Shown piece by piece: positions 45,743-54,837 of a stretch of DNA of 64,000 bases. Below the pieces are notes generated by a model. The model was not told the DNA's origin. It saw only the letters and a program-made list of their open reading frames with translations, and did no database searches. Numbering within the stretch: the stretch's first letter is position 1; every line of letters starts with the position of its first letter. Where the stretch lies: assembly GCA_965243755.1 (NCBI GenBank), contig CBDEVW010000003.1:1488001-1552000 (forward strand). Reading direction: 5' to 3'. The DNA comes from JANSWY01 sp965243755. Its GTDB lineage: Bacteria > Bacteroidota > Bacteroidia > Cytophagales > Cyclobacteriaceae. Position numbers and translations under genes: made by a program.

Positions 45743-45932
45743 AGCTAGTTGTATTGATTACATTGTAAAGATAGGTCAATACCAAGCCAATAAAGACTAT
45801 ATCAGGGAGTACTCGATGAATACCCCATCAGCGGGGATAAAGGTCCGGATGGCCTCTATCAAATTATATACACATCGGACGAAAATAGCCAAATTTGAAC
45901 CAAATCGAAGAAATTACGGCAATGAAAGGGGA

Positions 45933-46793
45933 TCAATACTGATGAAAACCATCCGAAATAAATTTGAGCACCTCTGGCAGAGAAGCTCTCCAATAGGTCC
46001 AGGTATGTCCACCATCCCGTATTCTGAATTCATGTGGGATATTCCTTTTTCTTAGCGTAATATGAACAAGTGAATTGCCTTCATACAAAAAGTCGTCATC
46101 GCCACAATCAATGTACCACCGTACCGATCGGATCTTTTCAGCATCTATTGATTTCACCAACTCAGTGACACTATAGTTTTCAAAATATTTCTTTTTATGC
46201 GCATCAGTAGGATTTTTTATCCCTCTCCACTCAAGGTACTGTGCCACATCTTCCATTCTTATGGGACCAGTGCTGGCACTTAATGGACATGCCGATTGAA
46301 ACAAGTCTGGTCTGTGAAGCGCAAAGGCGAAAGTTCCACCACCTCCCATACTCAATCCTGCCACGGCCCGATAGCGTTTTTCAGTTTTGATCCTGTATTT
46401 CTTTTCTACATGCGGCATCAGCTCTTCAAAAAAGAAATCTTCATAGTTCCAGTTACCATCAGGGTGATTGCTATAGCCCATATATTTGGTATCGGCATCT
46501 GGCATGATAATGACCATTGGGGTAGCTGTCCCGTTCTTGATGGCTTCATCAGTTATCCTTAATACTTCGCCAAACTGAATCCATCCCGTTTGGTCATCAG
46601 TGGCACCATGAAGTAAATAAAGGACCGGGTAGCTTCGCTGTGAAGTCTCATAATCCGGAGGAAGATAAACCGCATATTTACGGTCCATTTTTAAAATCTC
46701 ACTTTTCAATGACAATTCCTCAATAACTTTTCCGGATTGAGCCAGGGCGATGAATGGCAGTAAACAAACTGCGACTAAGCAATACTTCTTCAT
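45933..46793 (-). CDS. Secreted esterase of the esterase D / acetyl-xylan-feruloyl esterase type
   Basis: A 286-residue exported alpha/beta hydrolase (signal about 1-18, ending FIALAQ). YPVLYLLHGATDDQTGW carries the oxyanion region, AGLSMGGGG the nucleophile Ser, CGDDDFLYEGN the acid residue and DGGHTWTYWR the catalytic His. This set matches the Esterase_D family, which contains S-formylglutathione hydrolases, ferulic and acetyl-xylan esterases and enterochelin esterases. The signal peptide and the WTYWR motif favour a carbohydrate-ester role. It is divergent from the permease gene of the amino alcohol operon. Confidence 0.88.
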   Translation of the reverse strand: MKKYCLVAVCLLPFIALAQSGKVIEELSLKSEILKMDRKYAVYLPPDYETSQRSYPVLYLLHGATDDQTGWIQFGEVLRITDEAIKNGTATPMVIIMPDADTKYMGYSNHPDGNWNYEDFFFEELMPHVEKKYRIKTEKRYRAVAGLSMGGGGTFAFALHRPDLFQSACPLSASTGPIRMEDVAQYLEWRGIKNPTDAHKKKYFENYSVTELVKSIDAEKIRSVRWYIDCGDDDFLYEGNSLVHITLRKRNIPHEFRIRDGGHTWTYWRASLPEVLKFISDGFHQY

Positions 46794-46912
46794 AGGATGC
46801 CCAATTTAACTGTTACATCATAAAACCTGCACTGAAAATTGTCAAAAAATGTAATTCTCATCTTACTAGTAGAATTACAGTGTATGTTATTAAATTGTAA
46901 ACTAACGGTACT

Positions 46913-46935
46913 GTGGAGAATCAATAAAACTCCAC
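46913..46935. promoter_or_regulatory. Inverted repeat upstream of the amino alcohol operon
   Basis: GTGGAG and CTCCAC flank an 11-base AT-rich centre, 34 bases before the permease start codon. The size and place suit an operator, but six-base arms are short and no regulator gene is adjacent. Confidence 0.35.
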
Positions 46936-46969
46936 GAAGTATATTAGTTGGACTTTAGCCTAACCTTGC

Positions 46970-48295
46970 ATGAGTAAAAACACAGAACAACCTGAACTGA
47001 AACGCACACTGGGACCTGTCATGTTATGGGGACTGGGAGTAGGTTACGTTATATCAGGTATGTATTTTGGTTGGAATCTGGGACTTCCCGAAGGTGGGAC
47101 ACTGGGACTCGCCATTGCTACGGGTTTTATCATACTCATGTATGTCTGTTTCACCTTTAGTTATACTGAATTGGCTTGTGCCATCCCAAAAGCCGGCGGA
47201 GTATATGATTACGCTACCAGAGCACTCGGGAAGGATTGGGGATTTATTGGGGGCATGGCACAAAATATCGAATTTATATTTGCTCCACCAGCCATAGCCT
47301 TTGCCATAGGTGCCTATTTCAACCTGTGGATACCAGATGTTCCTGTGCTTGTTTTTGCCATTGTATTCTACCTGATTTTTACGCTCCTGAATATACGTGG
47401 TGTAAAAGCTGCAGCTACCTTTGAATTGATGGTGACCATTGTTGCTGTAGCAGAACTGCTCATTTTTGCTGGTGCAACACTACCGGAATTTCAATTCGAG
47501 AACCTGAAAAAAAATGCTTTACCAAATGGCTATGGAGGTGTGTTTGCAGCAATTCCATTCGCGATATGGTTTTTTCTGGCGATTGAAGGAGTAGCCAACG
47601 TTGCAGAGGAAACCAGAAACCCCCAGAAAAATATCCTGATAGGCTTTGGTTCAGCAATTCTTACCCTGGTTGTTCTTTGTGGGCTTACTTTTTTCTCCTC
47701 CATTGGTGTTGGGGGATGGGAAAACATCGTGTATGCCGCCAATGGTGAGACCTCCGATAGTCCACTCCCACTTGCCCTGAAAACAGTGCTTGGTGACAGT
47801 GGCTGGATGTGGCATCTGTTGATAACAGTAGGCATATTTGGGTTAGTTGCCAGCTTTCATGGAATTATTTTGGCGGCAGGAAGGGCGACTATGGAATTTG
47901 GCAAAACAGGCAGTGCTCCAAAACAACTGGGAGCCATCCATTCCAAATTTCAGACACCTCACAAAGCCCTCGTATTTAATCTGATCATAGGAATCATTGC
48001 CCTGCTCACCGGTAAAACAGGTGAGATCATTACCATAGCGTGTTTCGGAGCGCTGGCACTCTATATCATCGCCATGGTGGCCATCATTAAACTTCGAAAA
48101 ACAGAACCCAATCTGGAAAGACCTTTTAGCGTACCATTTTATCCGCTGATGCCAATGATTGCTTTGGTCATCGCTTCAGTAGCATTTGTGGCCATGTGCT
48201 TCTACAACCCCTGGTTAGCAGTCATTTTTGGAGCGATTGTACTAGGGAGTTTTGTCATTTTTAAAATCGTAAACCAAAAAAATCCAACCTCATGA
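46970..48295 (+). CDS. APC-family permease, ethanolamine-permease type
   Basis: A 441-residue inner-membrane transporter with twelve predicted helices. The opening LGPVMLWGLGVGYVISGMYF followed by GWNLGLPEGG is close to the hallmark of ethanolamine permeases (ISGxYFGWNxGLxxGG) within the amino acid-polyamine-organocation family. EELACA-like YTELACAIPKAGGVYDYATR and GPPATAF-like PPAIAFAIGAYF follow. It is the first gene of a five-gene operon: its stop overlaps the next start by four bases. Import of ethanolamine or another small amino alcohol is inferred. Confidence 0.85.
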   Translation: MSKNTEQPELKRTLGPVMLWGLGVGYVISGMYFGWNLGLPEGGTLGLAIATGFIILMYVCFTFSYTELACAIPKAGGVYDYATRALGKDWGFIGGMAQNIEFIFAPPAIAFAIGAYFNLWIPDVPVLVFAIVFYLIFTLLNIRGVKAAATFELMVTIVAVAELLIFAGATLPEFQFENLKKNALPNGYGGVFAAIPFAIWFFLAIEGVANVAEETRNPQKNILIGFGSAILTLVVLCGLTFFSSIGVGGWENIVYAANGETSDSPLPLALKTVLGDSGWMWHLLITVGIFGLVASFHGIILAAGRATMEFGKTGSAPKQLGAIHSKFQTPHKALVFNLIIGIIALLTGKTGEIITIACFGALALYIIAMVAIIKLRKTEPNLERPFSVPFYPLMPMIALVIASVAFVAMCFYNPWLAVIFGAIVLGSFVIFKIVNQKNPTS

Positions 48296-49653
48296 CAACA
48301 GCCGAATTACTTCATGAACTAGATGAAATGAATGCCACCAAGGTAAAGCTGGCGATCACAGACATTGATGGCATCTTAAGAGGAAAAGTAATAAGCATTG
48401 AAAAGTTTCGTCATGTGGTGGAGGGGCATTTTGGGTTTTGCAATGTAGTTTTTGGTTGGGATAGCGAAGACCGATCCTACGATAATGGCTCCTTCTCTGG
48501 TTGGCACACAGGGTATCCGGATACTGACGCATTTATAGACACCGATACATTCCGAACCATCCCCTGGGATGATGACATACCCTTTTTTCTGGCAGATTTT
48601 TCCGGATCATCTGTTAATGGAAATAGTGTGCACGTGTGTCCCAGAACATTACTAAAACAGGTAAAACATCAATTGGAAAGCGACCTGGGATTTCAGGCAC
48701 TATTTAGCCAGGAGTTTGAGTGGTTCAATTTTGAAGAAACACCGGAAAGTTGGGCCGCTAAAAAACATATAGCCCCAGAACCTATGACGCCAGGAATGTT
48801 TGGTTATTCCATACTAAGAAGCTCTCAACAAAGTCATTACTTCAATGACTTGTTTGACCTTTTGAGGCGCTTCGATGTGCCGCTGGAAGGTATCCATACA
48901 GAAACCGGTCCAGGGGTGTATGAGGCAGCAATCACTTATTCCGATATCCTGGAAGCCGCAGACAGGGCGGTTTTGTTTAAATCAGGCGTAAAGGAAATTG
49001 CCAGTAGACATGGTTTAATGGCGTCATTTATGGCAAAGTGGCACGCAGAGTTACCAGGATGCAGCGGCCATGTCCATCAAAGCCTGTCAGACGGTTCTAA
49101 AAATCTTTTTTATGATGAGAAAGATCCAGACGGAATGAGCGCCTTGTTCAAACAATATATAGCAGGTCAGCTACATTGCCTGCCCCATATTCTGCCTATG
49201 ATGGCGCCCACAATCAATAGTTACAAACGTTTGGTGGAGGGAGCCTGGGCACCCACTACACTTACCTGGGGAATCGATAACCGGACGGTTGCGCTGAGAG
49301 CCTTACCCGGAAGTCCAGGAGCATCACGACTGGAGACAAGAGTACCCGGATCGGACACCAATGCTTATCTGGCCATGGCTGCTTGTCTGGCCAGCGGAAT
49401 GTATGGTATCAGGCATCAACTGAAACTGGAGCAGCCACCAACTACCGGAAATGGCTATGAAGAATTTATTTATGGAAAGCTACCAGCAAATCTTTCTGAA
49501 GCTACTGCTCAAATGAAAAACTCCGATATAGCCAATGAGTTGTTTGGGGAGGGATTTGTTGGTCATTTTGTGGAAACCAGAGAATGGGAATGGCGTGAAC
49601 ATGCCAAAGCGGTTACCGACTGGGAGATGAAAAGATATTTTGAGATCATATAG
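48292..49653 (+). CDS. Glutamine-synthetase-like gamma-glutamyl-amine ligase
   Basis: A 453-residue member of the glutamine synthetase superfamily. It should use ATP to join glutamate to an amine, here probably ethanolamine. Catalytic blocks are kept: FSQEFEWFNF (metal Glu), HTETGPGVYEAA, FMAKWHAELPGCSGHVHQSL (metal His) and WGIDNRTVALR. MAKWHAEL replaces the KPF of true glutamine synthetase, and there is no adenylylation-type Tyr motif, as in PuuA, IpuC and GlnA4-type enzymes. The gene overlaps the permease gene and sits three bases before the alcohol dehydrogenase gene. Role in nitrogen assimilation proper is unlikely given the operon. Confidence 0.87.
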   Translation: MTTAELLHELDEMNATKVKLAITDIDGILRGKVISIEKFRHVVEGHFGFCNVVFGWDSEDRSYDNGSFSGWHTGYPDTDAFIDTDTFRTIPWDDDIPFFLADFSGSSVNGNSVHVCPRTLLKQVKHQLESDLGFQALFSQEFEWFNFEETPESWAAKKHIAPEPMTPGMFGYSILRSSQQSHYFNDLFDLLRRFDVPLEGIHTETGPGVYEAAITYSDILEAADRAVLFKSGVKEIASRHGLMASFMAKWHAELPGCSGHVHQSLSDGSKNLFYDEKDPDGMSALFKQYIAGQLHCLPHILPMMAPTINSYKRLVEGAWAPTTLTWGIDNRTVALRALPGSPGASRLETRVPGSDTNAYLAMAACLASGMYGIRHQLKLEQPPTTGNGYEEFIYGKLPANLSEATAQMKNSDIANELFGEGFVGHFVETREWEWREHAKAVTDWEMKRYFEII

Positions 49654-49656
49654 CAA

Positions 49657-50808
49657 ATGAATACAGCGATTGTACAATACAATTTTCCTACCGTCATCAG
49701 ATTTGGCATAGGAGCAGTGAAGGAACTATCAGCTTACTTAAAGAACAATAAGCTTACAAAACCATTGGTAGTTACCGACCCGACAGTATTTGAATTAGAC
49801 TTTCTTAAAAATATCCTCTCCTCCCTGGATAAGGCAGGGGTTACCTATGAGACATTTTACAACATTGACAAGAATCCGGTAAAACAAAATGTACTGGATG
49901 GTGGAGATGTATTTGAGAAACAATCTTGTGATGCCATTGTAGGAATAGGTGGAGGAGCCGCACTGGATGTAGCCAGGGCAATAGCACTGAGGATCAACAA
50001 CCGGAGGGATCTTTTCGATTATGATGACCTGATAGGTGGAGATCAATATATTGATGGTGAAATCCCACATTTCATCACTATTCCTACAACTTCCGGCACA
50101 GGTAGTGAGGTGGGCCGGGCTGCCATTATCTCTGAGGATGAATCCAAGAAAAAAAGAATCCTTTTCCATCCAACGCTAATGGCAAAAATCGTATTTGCTG
50201 ATCCATCACTGACTTTCGATCTGCCTCCTGCAGTTACAGCTGCCACCGGTATGGATGCTCTTACACATAATATGGAGGCTTATTTGGCAAAGGGATTTCA
50301 TCCGATGTGTGACGGCATTGCTTTACAAGGTATTCAATTGATCGCAGAAAACCTGGAGAGTGCAGTCAATCGACCAACGCCGGAAAGCAGAAGTAAAATG
50401 ATGCTGGCGTCACTTATGGGAGCAGTGGCCTTTCAAAAAGGACTCGGGATAGTACACTCGCTCGCTCATCCTTTATCCACTTTGCTTGATGTGCATCACG
50501 GATTGGCTAACGCAGTAATGATCACCTATGGCATGGAGTTTAACCTTCCCGGGTTTGAGCAAAAATTTACTGAACTGGCCCGGGCCATGCAATTGCCTAC
50601 CCTGGAACCGGAAGCAGTGTTGAAGGGATTAAAGCATCTGAATCAACAAATAGGAATTCCTGCCAAACTTTCTGATTTGGGTGTCAAAGGTGAGCACATA
50701 GAAAAGTTATCACAACTGGCACTTGCTGATTTCTGTCACCCCAATAACCCAAAACCCGTAATGCTTGAAGACTTTGAAATGATTTACAAAAAAGCAGTGT
50801 TGGAGTAG
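49657..50808 (+). CDS. Iron-containing alcohol dehydrogenase
   Basis: A 383-residue group III alcohol dehydrogenase. The NAD-binding loop is GIGGGAALDVARA (about 96-108), followed by PTTSGTGSEVG. Metal ligands are expected in GMDALTHNMEAY (Asp, His), IVHSLAHPL (His) and DVHHGLANA (His). In the operon it would oxidise the terminal hydroxyl of the gamma-glutamyl amide to an aldehyde. That step replaces the FAD amine oxidase (PuuB) of the putrescine pathway and argues for an amino alcohol, not a diamine, as substrate. Confidence 0.9.
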   Translation: MNTAIVQYNFPTVIRFGIGAVKELSAYLKNNKLTKPLVVTDPTVFELDFLKNILSSLDKAGVTYETFYNIDKNPVKQNVLDGGDVFEKQSCDAIVGIGGGAALDVARAIALRINNRRDLFDYDDLIGGDQYIDGEIPHFITIPTTSGTGSEVGRAAIISEDESKKKRILFHPTLMAKIVFADPSLTFDLPPAVTAATGMDALTHNMEAYLAKGFHPMCDGIALQGIQLIAENLESAVNRPTPESRSKMMLASLMGAVAFQKGLGIVHSLAHPLSTLLDVHHGLANAVMITYGMEFNLPGFEQKFTELARAMQLPTLEPEAVLKGLKHLNQQIGIPAKLSDLGVKGEHIEKLSQLALADFCHPNNPKPVMLEDFEMIYKKAVLE

Positions 50809-50810
50809 AA

Positions 50811-51557
50811 ATGATCAAAATAGGTGTAACTCCATGTATGATGTATGAGGACCAATCGAGGATGTCCTTTGCGCCCAAAAGACTTAATTATATGGTTCAG
50901 GATATGGCACGCTATCTTCATCGTGAAGATGTGCTCCCTATTCTCATTCCCAGTCTAACACCCCGTGACCTCAGAAGTTTTGTTAAAAATATGGATGGGA
51001 TTGTAATTCAGGGGGGAGATGACATTGCTCCGGAGACTTTTGGAGAGCAACCAATTGGCCACTGGAAAGGAGATGCCATTCGTGATGAAATTGAATTAGA
51101 CATCATCAAATACGCTTTAGCGTTCGGCCTTCCAGTATATGGTATTTGTCGAGGTTTTCAATTGATGAATGTCTACTTTGGCGGCACTTTATATCAGGAT
51201 ATTCCCACACAGTTTGAAACACCAACACTACACAAATCCAATAACTACGATCAAAATACCCACCGCATTGCTGTTGAAAAAAATACATTCCTATATGACA
51301 TCAATGAGCAACAATCTGAAGCATTGGTAAATTCAATTCATCATCAGGGAGTAAAGGATTTGGGCAAAGGCTTAAATATTGTTGCGCGTGGGGTAAGTGA
51401 CGGAATGGTAGAGGCCTTCGACTGTGAGGCTTATGAACCGGGAAAAGTAATGGGTGTACAATGGCACCCCGAATTCAATTGGAATCACAACGAAAAGCTA
51501 CTATCCGCAGAAAAGTTATATGACCATTTTTTACAGTTTGCTAAAAGGAGATCATGA
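50811..51557 (+). CDS. Gamma-glutamyl hydrolase, PuuD-like class I glutamine amidotransferase
   Basis: A 248-residue cytoplasmic amidase of the peptidase C26 family. The nucleophile is C113 in PVYGICRGFQ, and the dyad H219/E221 is in VQWHPEF. MDGIVIQGGDDIAPETFGE is the usual substrate-loop region. PuuD cleaves gamma-glutamyl-GABA; IpuF cleaves gamma-glutamyl-alaninol-type amides. Here the last step would release glycine (if ethanolamine is the substrate) and recover glutamate. It starts two bases after the dehydrogenase gene. Confidence 0.9.
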   Translation: MIKIGVTPCMMYEDQSRMSFAPKRLNYMVQDMARYLHREDVLPILIPSLTPRDLRSFVKNMDGIVIQGGDDIAPETFGEQPIGHWKGDAIRDEIELDIIKYALAFGLPVYGICRGFQLMNVYFGGTLYQDIPTQFETPTLHKSNNYDQNTHRIAVEKNTFLYDINEQQSEALVNSIHHQGVKDLGKGLNIVARGVSDGMVEAFDCEAYEPGKVMGVQWHPEFNWNHNEKLLSAEKLYDHFLQFAKRRS

Positions 51558-52924
51558 AAGTAATTAATCCATCGACAGAAGAAGTGATCAAATCACTGGA
51601 AGAAGATAACAGGGATAGCATTTCCCATGCCTATGAACAACTTACTGATGGGCAAAAAAGCTGGATGTCTGTGCCTATTGAAAAAAGAATTGAATGTATT
51701 ATCAATTTCAAAAATTTGCTGCTGGAAAACATTGATTCGTTGGCCGGTGTATTAACTTCAGAAGTGGGCAAACCGCTCAACCAATCTGTCAATGAAATAA
51801 ATGGCGCGGCTGGAAGAATTGAGTATTTTATTGAAAATTCTGCAAAAATACTTTCGCCCAGAATCGTTGTAAATGAACCCAACCTCCAGGAGAAAGTAAC
51901 TTTTGAACCATTGGGAGTGGTGGCGAATATATCAGCCTGGAATTATCCCTATCTGGTAGGAGTTAATGTTTTTATTCCTGCCTTGATTGCTGGTAATGCG
52001 GTGTTGTACAAACCCAGTGAATACAGTAGCCTAACCGGATTAGCTATTCAGAAGTTATTGCTACAGGCTGGAATTCCGAAAAACGTTTTTTGGTGCATCA
52101 TTGGTGGTAGTAAAGCTGGACAAGCATTATTGGAGCTGCCTTTGGATGGCTATTTTTTTACAGGCTCTTACAAAACCGGACAATACATTTATGAGCAGGT
52201 AGCGAAGAAAATGGTGCCATGCCAAATGGAACTTGGAGGAAATGACCCACTCTATGTTTCGCATCACAACAGCGATATCAATGCTGTAGCAAAGGCGGCA
52301 GCAGAAGGCGCTTTTTACAATAATGGTCAAAGTTGTTGTGCCGTAGAGCGTATTTATGTACACCGTGAGGTATATGATGAATTTATTAACGATTTTGTAA
52401 ATGAAGTGAAGACATATGCCGTTGGAAGCAGCACTGACCCAAATGTGTTCATCGGGCCGCTGACCAGACCTCAACAACTTGATGTTCTTGCCAGTCAGAC
52501 CAAAGATGCAGTTTCCAAAGGTGCTCAACTGCTTTTGGGAGGAAAACGGCTCGATAGAAAAGGTTATTATTTTGAACCAACAGTCTTAACCAACGTCAAT
52601 CACGAAATGGATGTCATGATGGAAGAATCTTTTGGTCCTATCATTGGGGTTCAGAAAGTACAGGATCACCAGGAAGCGATTAATTTGATGCTCGATACGC
52701 CGTATGGACTCACTGCTGCAGTTTATACAGAAAACAAGGATGAATTTTATGAGATAGGAGCCGCGATGAATTCAGGAACAGTTTACTGGAACTGCTGCGA
52801 TCGGGTAAGTCCTCATGTACCCTGGAGTGGCAGAAGTTATTCAGGAATTGGCAGCACTTTAGGCGAAGAGGGCATCAAAGCATTTGTGAAGCCTAAATCC
52901 TGGCAGATGAGAGGATTTAAATGA
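51554..52924 (+). CDS. Aldehyde dehydrogenase of the gamma-glutamyl amino alcohol operon
   Basis: A 456-residue NAD(P)-dependent aldehyde dehydrogenase. The general base lies at E226 in MELGGNDP and the catalytic nucleophile at C261 in NNGQSCCAVER. AWNYPYLVGVNVFIPALIAG and FTGSYKTGQ form the nucleotide-binding region. It lacks any signal peptide. Its start overlaps the amidase stop by four bases, and it ends the operon. It would oxidise the gamma-glutamyl aldehyde to the acid, giving gamma-glutamylglycine when the starting amine is ethanolamine. Confidence 0.9.
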   Translation: MKVINPSTEEVIKSLEEDNRDSISHAYEQLTDGQKSWMSVPIEKRIECIINFKNLLLENIDSLAGVLTSEVGKPLNQSVNEINGAAGRIEYFIENSAKILSPRIVVNEPNLQEKVTFEPLGVVANISAWNYPYLVGVNVFIPALIAGNAVLYKPSEYSSLTGLAIQKLLLQAGIPKNVFWCIIGGSKAGQALLELPLDGYFFTGSYKTGQYIYEQVAKKMVPCQMELGGNDPLYVSHHNSDINAVAKAAAEGAFYNNGQSCCAVERIYVHREVYDEFINDFVNEVKTYAVGSSTDPNVFIGPLTRPQQLDVLASQTKDAVSKGAQLLLGGKRLDRKGYYFEPTVLTNVNHEMDVMMEESFGPIIGVQKVQDHQEAINLMLDTPYGLTAAVYTENKDEFYEIGAAMNSGTVYWNCCDRVSPHVPWSGRSYSGIGSTLGEEGIKAFVKPKSWQMRGFK

Positions 52925-53009
52925 TCTTGCATCACATCCAATTTTTTCGTTCGGTTTTGTTTCAAAAAAGATAAATTTAGTACAGAATGGCTACCTTGTT
53001 GGTAGTAAA

Positions 53010-53546
53010 ATGAAGAAGTGCTCAGCAGTCATATTTCTGATCATATTTGGGTTCCATAACTTTGGTTACCTGGCCTATGTCAAATTGGTGACTCAACGTA
53101 CAACCCATCGTTGGCTTCAACAAAAATTCAGTCCCGATGATCCCAGGTTAGTGACTTTCAAATATCCAATTCAGCTCTCCGCATATTTCACCGCTCAATA
53201 TGACTTCCTCCCAACTGATGGCCTGATCAATATTGAGGACAAACCTCATAGAATTGTCTTCAAAAAGATCACCGCTGATTCTGTTTTCATCAAGACTCTT
53301 CCTGACTACCTAACGCTTCGAGTCGAACATCATTTCAAGGATTGGATCAACCAAATTAATAGCCGGTCAGATGGCCCCAGCAGTCAGAAACATGTGCTTA
53401 AAACTTTATTGGTTAAAGATTACTACCTTGAACCTATCTCACAGGTAAATTTCTACCAATCCGGGCTACTCCCAAATTTATACTTGTCGTTAGCCTATCA
53501 ATCACGGTACTTACCAATCGCTACACCTCCCCCCGAATTAGTCTAA
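53010..53546 (+). CDS. Unknown small exported protein
   Basis: A 178-residue protein I do not recognise. A hydrophobic N-terminus (KKCSAVIFLIIFGFHNFGYL) is a signal peptide or anchor. The rest is mixed alpha/beta with HHFKDWINQ near residue 112 and a Pro-rich end (LPIATPPPELV). It lies 95 bases before an outer membrane barrel gene on the same strand, an arrangement that suggests a shared envelope function. No conserved active-site motif is visible. Confidence 0.6.
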   Translation: MKKCSAVIFLIIFGFHNFGYLAYVKLVTQRTTHRWLQQKFSPDDPRLVTFKYPIQLSAYFTAQYDFLPTDGLINIEDKPHRIVFKKITADSVFIKTLPDYLTLRVEHHFKDWINQINSRSDGPSSQKHVLKTLLVKDYYLEPISQVNFYQSGLLPNLYLSLAYQSRYLPIATPPPELV

Positions 53547-53641
53547 TCCAATCTTTTCAATTCAGTTCATTATCTCAGTTATCAGGGGTATTCCCCGGAA
53601 ATTGATGTATGGAGTAATTTTCAACTTTAATAAGATTTACA

Positions 53642-54757
53642 GTGAAACGACTATTAATGATGTCATTGGCAGCATGGTGTATGACAATGACCTATAAAAC
53701 ATTTGCCCAGGGGTGTGTTGCCATACGATCGGGCTGCAATGCAAACTTAAGTGCAGGTGCATCATCCGCGGGCTCAGTTACTATCGGTACAAACTTCAGA
53801 TATTTCAAATCATTTAGACATTTTAGGGGCAAAACAGAGGAAAAGCACCGATTTAAAGAAGGAACCGAGGTAATCAACAAATCGACATTTTTAGACTTAA
53901 ATATCAGTTACGGTATTACTGATCAGCTGTACGTTAATGCAGTCATTCCTTATGTCTTTCATGCACGATCATCGATGTACGAACATGGTGGAAATCCCAA
54001 ATTGGATAACCCTGAAACGATCGAAAATGAATTTTGGGAGGGAGAAAGACATAGCACATTCTCTTCAGGCTTAGCTGACGTGAGACTTGGCTTAAATTTC
54101 TGGCTCCTGGATCCGGAAATTGCAATCGGTAACCTTTCTGTTGGAGCTGGAATTAAATTCGCATCAGGAGATTACAGGTTCACTGACAGTTTTTATAACC
54201 AGGGCAATGATAAAAGTGAAGTGATCATATCAGAAGTTGATCAATCCATACAGCCTGGTGATGGTGGCTTTGGGTTTACTTTTGAACTGCAAGGGTACCA
54301 TTCTGTAACAGATCGCTTAAACCTGAATGGCAATTTATATTACCTGCTCAACCCCAGGGAAAAGTATGAAATTGAAAATAGAGGCAGGATTAGAGCGTAT
54401 TCAGTACCAGATCAGTATGCCATCAGAATTGGTGCTAATTATATGGCCTTCATCCATGGATTTAGTCTGTATGGTGGTCTAAGAATGGAGGGAATTCCTG
54501 GAAGTGATTTAATAGGGGGTGATGAAGGGTTTAGAAGGCCAGGATATGTAATTTCCGCTGAACCGGGGATTAATTATGTCATAAGGAATTCTTCAATGAC
54601 CCTAAGCGTACCCATTGCGATAGAACGGAACCGAACCAAAAACTTTTCTGACAAGCAAAATGGTCGACATGGAGATGCAGCTTTTGCAGACCTGTTAATA
54701 AACCTTGGGTTTAACTGGCGGTTTATAAAGAAACAGGAAATTCATTTGGATAACTAA
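53642..54757 (+). CDS. Outer membrane beta-barrel protein, transporter-like
   Basis: A 371-residue exported barrel. The GTG at 53642 is chosen because it adds KR before a hydrophobic core (LLMMSLAAWCMTMTYKTFAQ); an ATG at 53657 would lose the basic residues. Alternating aromatic strands cover the whole length (VTIGTNFRYFKSFRHF, FLDLNISYGITDQLYVNAVI, GVGIKFASGD-like GAGIKFASGDYRF). The family resembles transporters of the MetA-pathway or phenol-degradation type. It ends in a strand with NLGFNWRFI and a short tail. Cargo unknown. Confidence 0.75.
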   Translation: MKRLLMMSLAAWCMTMTYKTFAQGCVAIRSGCNANLSAGASSAGSVTIGTNFRYFKSFRHFRGKTEEKHRFKEGTEVINKSTFLDLNISYGITDQLYVNAVIPYVFHARSSMYEHGGNPKLDNPETIENEFWEGERHSTFSSGLADVRLGLNFWLLDPEIAIGNLSVGAGIKFASGDYRFTDSFYNQGNDKSEVIISEVDQSIQPGDGGFGFTFELQGYHSVTDRLNLNGNLYYLLNPREKYEIENRGRIRAYSVPDQYAIRIGANYMAFIHGFSLYGGLRMEGIPGSDLIGGDEGFRRPGYVISAEPGINYVIRNSSMTLSVPIAIERNRTKNFSDKQNGRHGDAAFADLLINLGFNWRFIKKQEIHLDN

Positions 54758-54780
54758 GATTGGTAAGACAACCTTTCATT

Positions 54781-54832
54781 TGGACAGGATCTTGAAATTG
54801 GTCTCAATATTTACAATTCAAGACCCTGTTCA
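54781..54832. terminator. Long hairpin between convergent genes
   Basis: TGGACAGGATCTTGAA pairs with TTCAAGACCCTGTTCA with one mismatch and one G-U pair around a 20-base loop that can itself fold (ATTG/CAAT). It fills the gap between the barrel gene and the small membrane gene. No good T run follows, so it may act as a transcript-end structure and not a classic terminator. Confidence 0.5.
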
Positions 54833-54837
54833 AAACT

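Noticed and set aside
45543..46055. Open frame of 170 codons on the plus strand across the small Lys-rich gene
   Set aside because: It lies antisense to a signal-peptide-bearing gene with its own terminator and to the end of the esterase gene; its composition is not protein-like.
46970..52924. Putrescine (Puu) degradation operon
   Set aside because: The FAD amine oxidase PuuB and an aminotransferase are missing, while an alcohol dehydrogenase and an ethanolamine-type permease are present.
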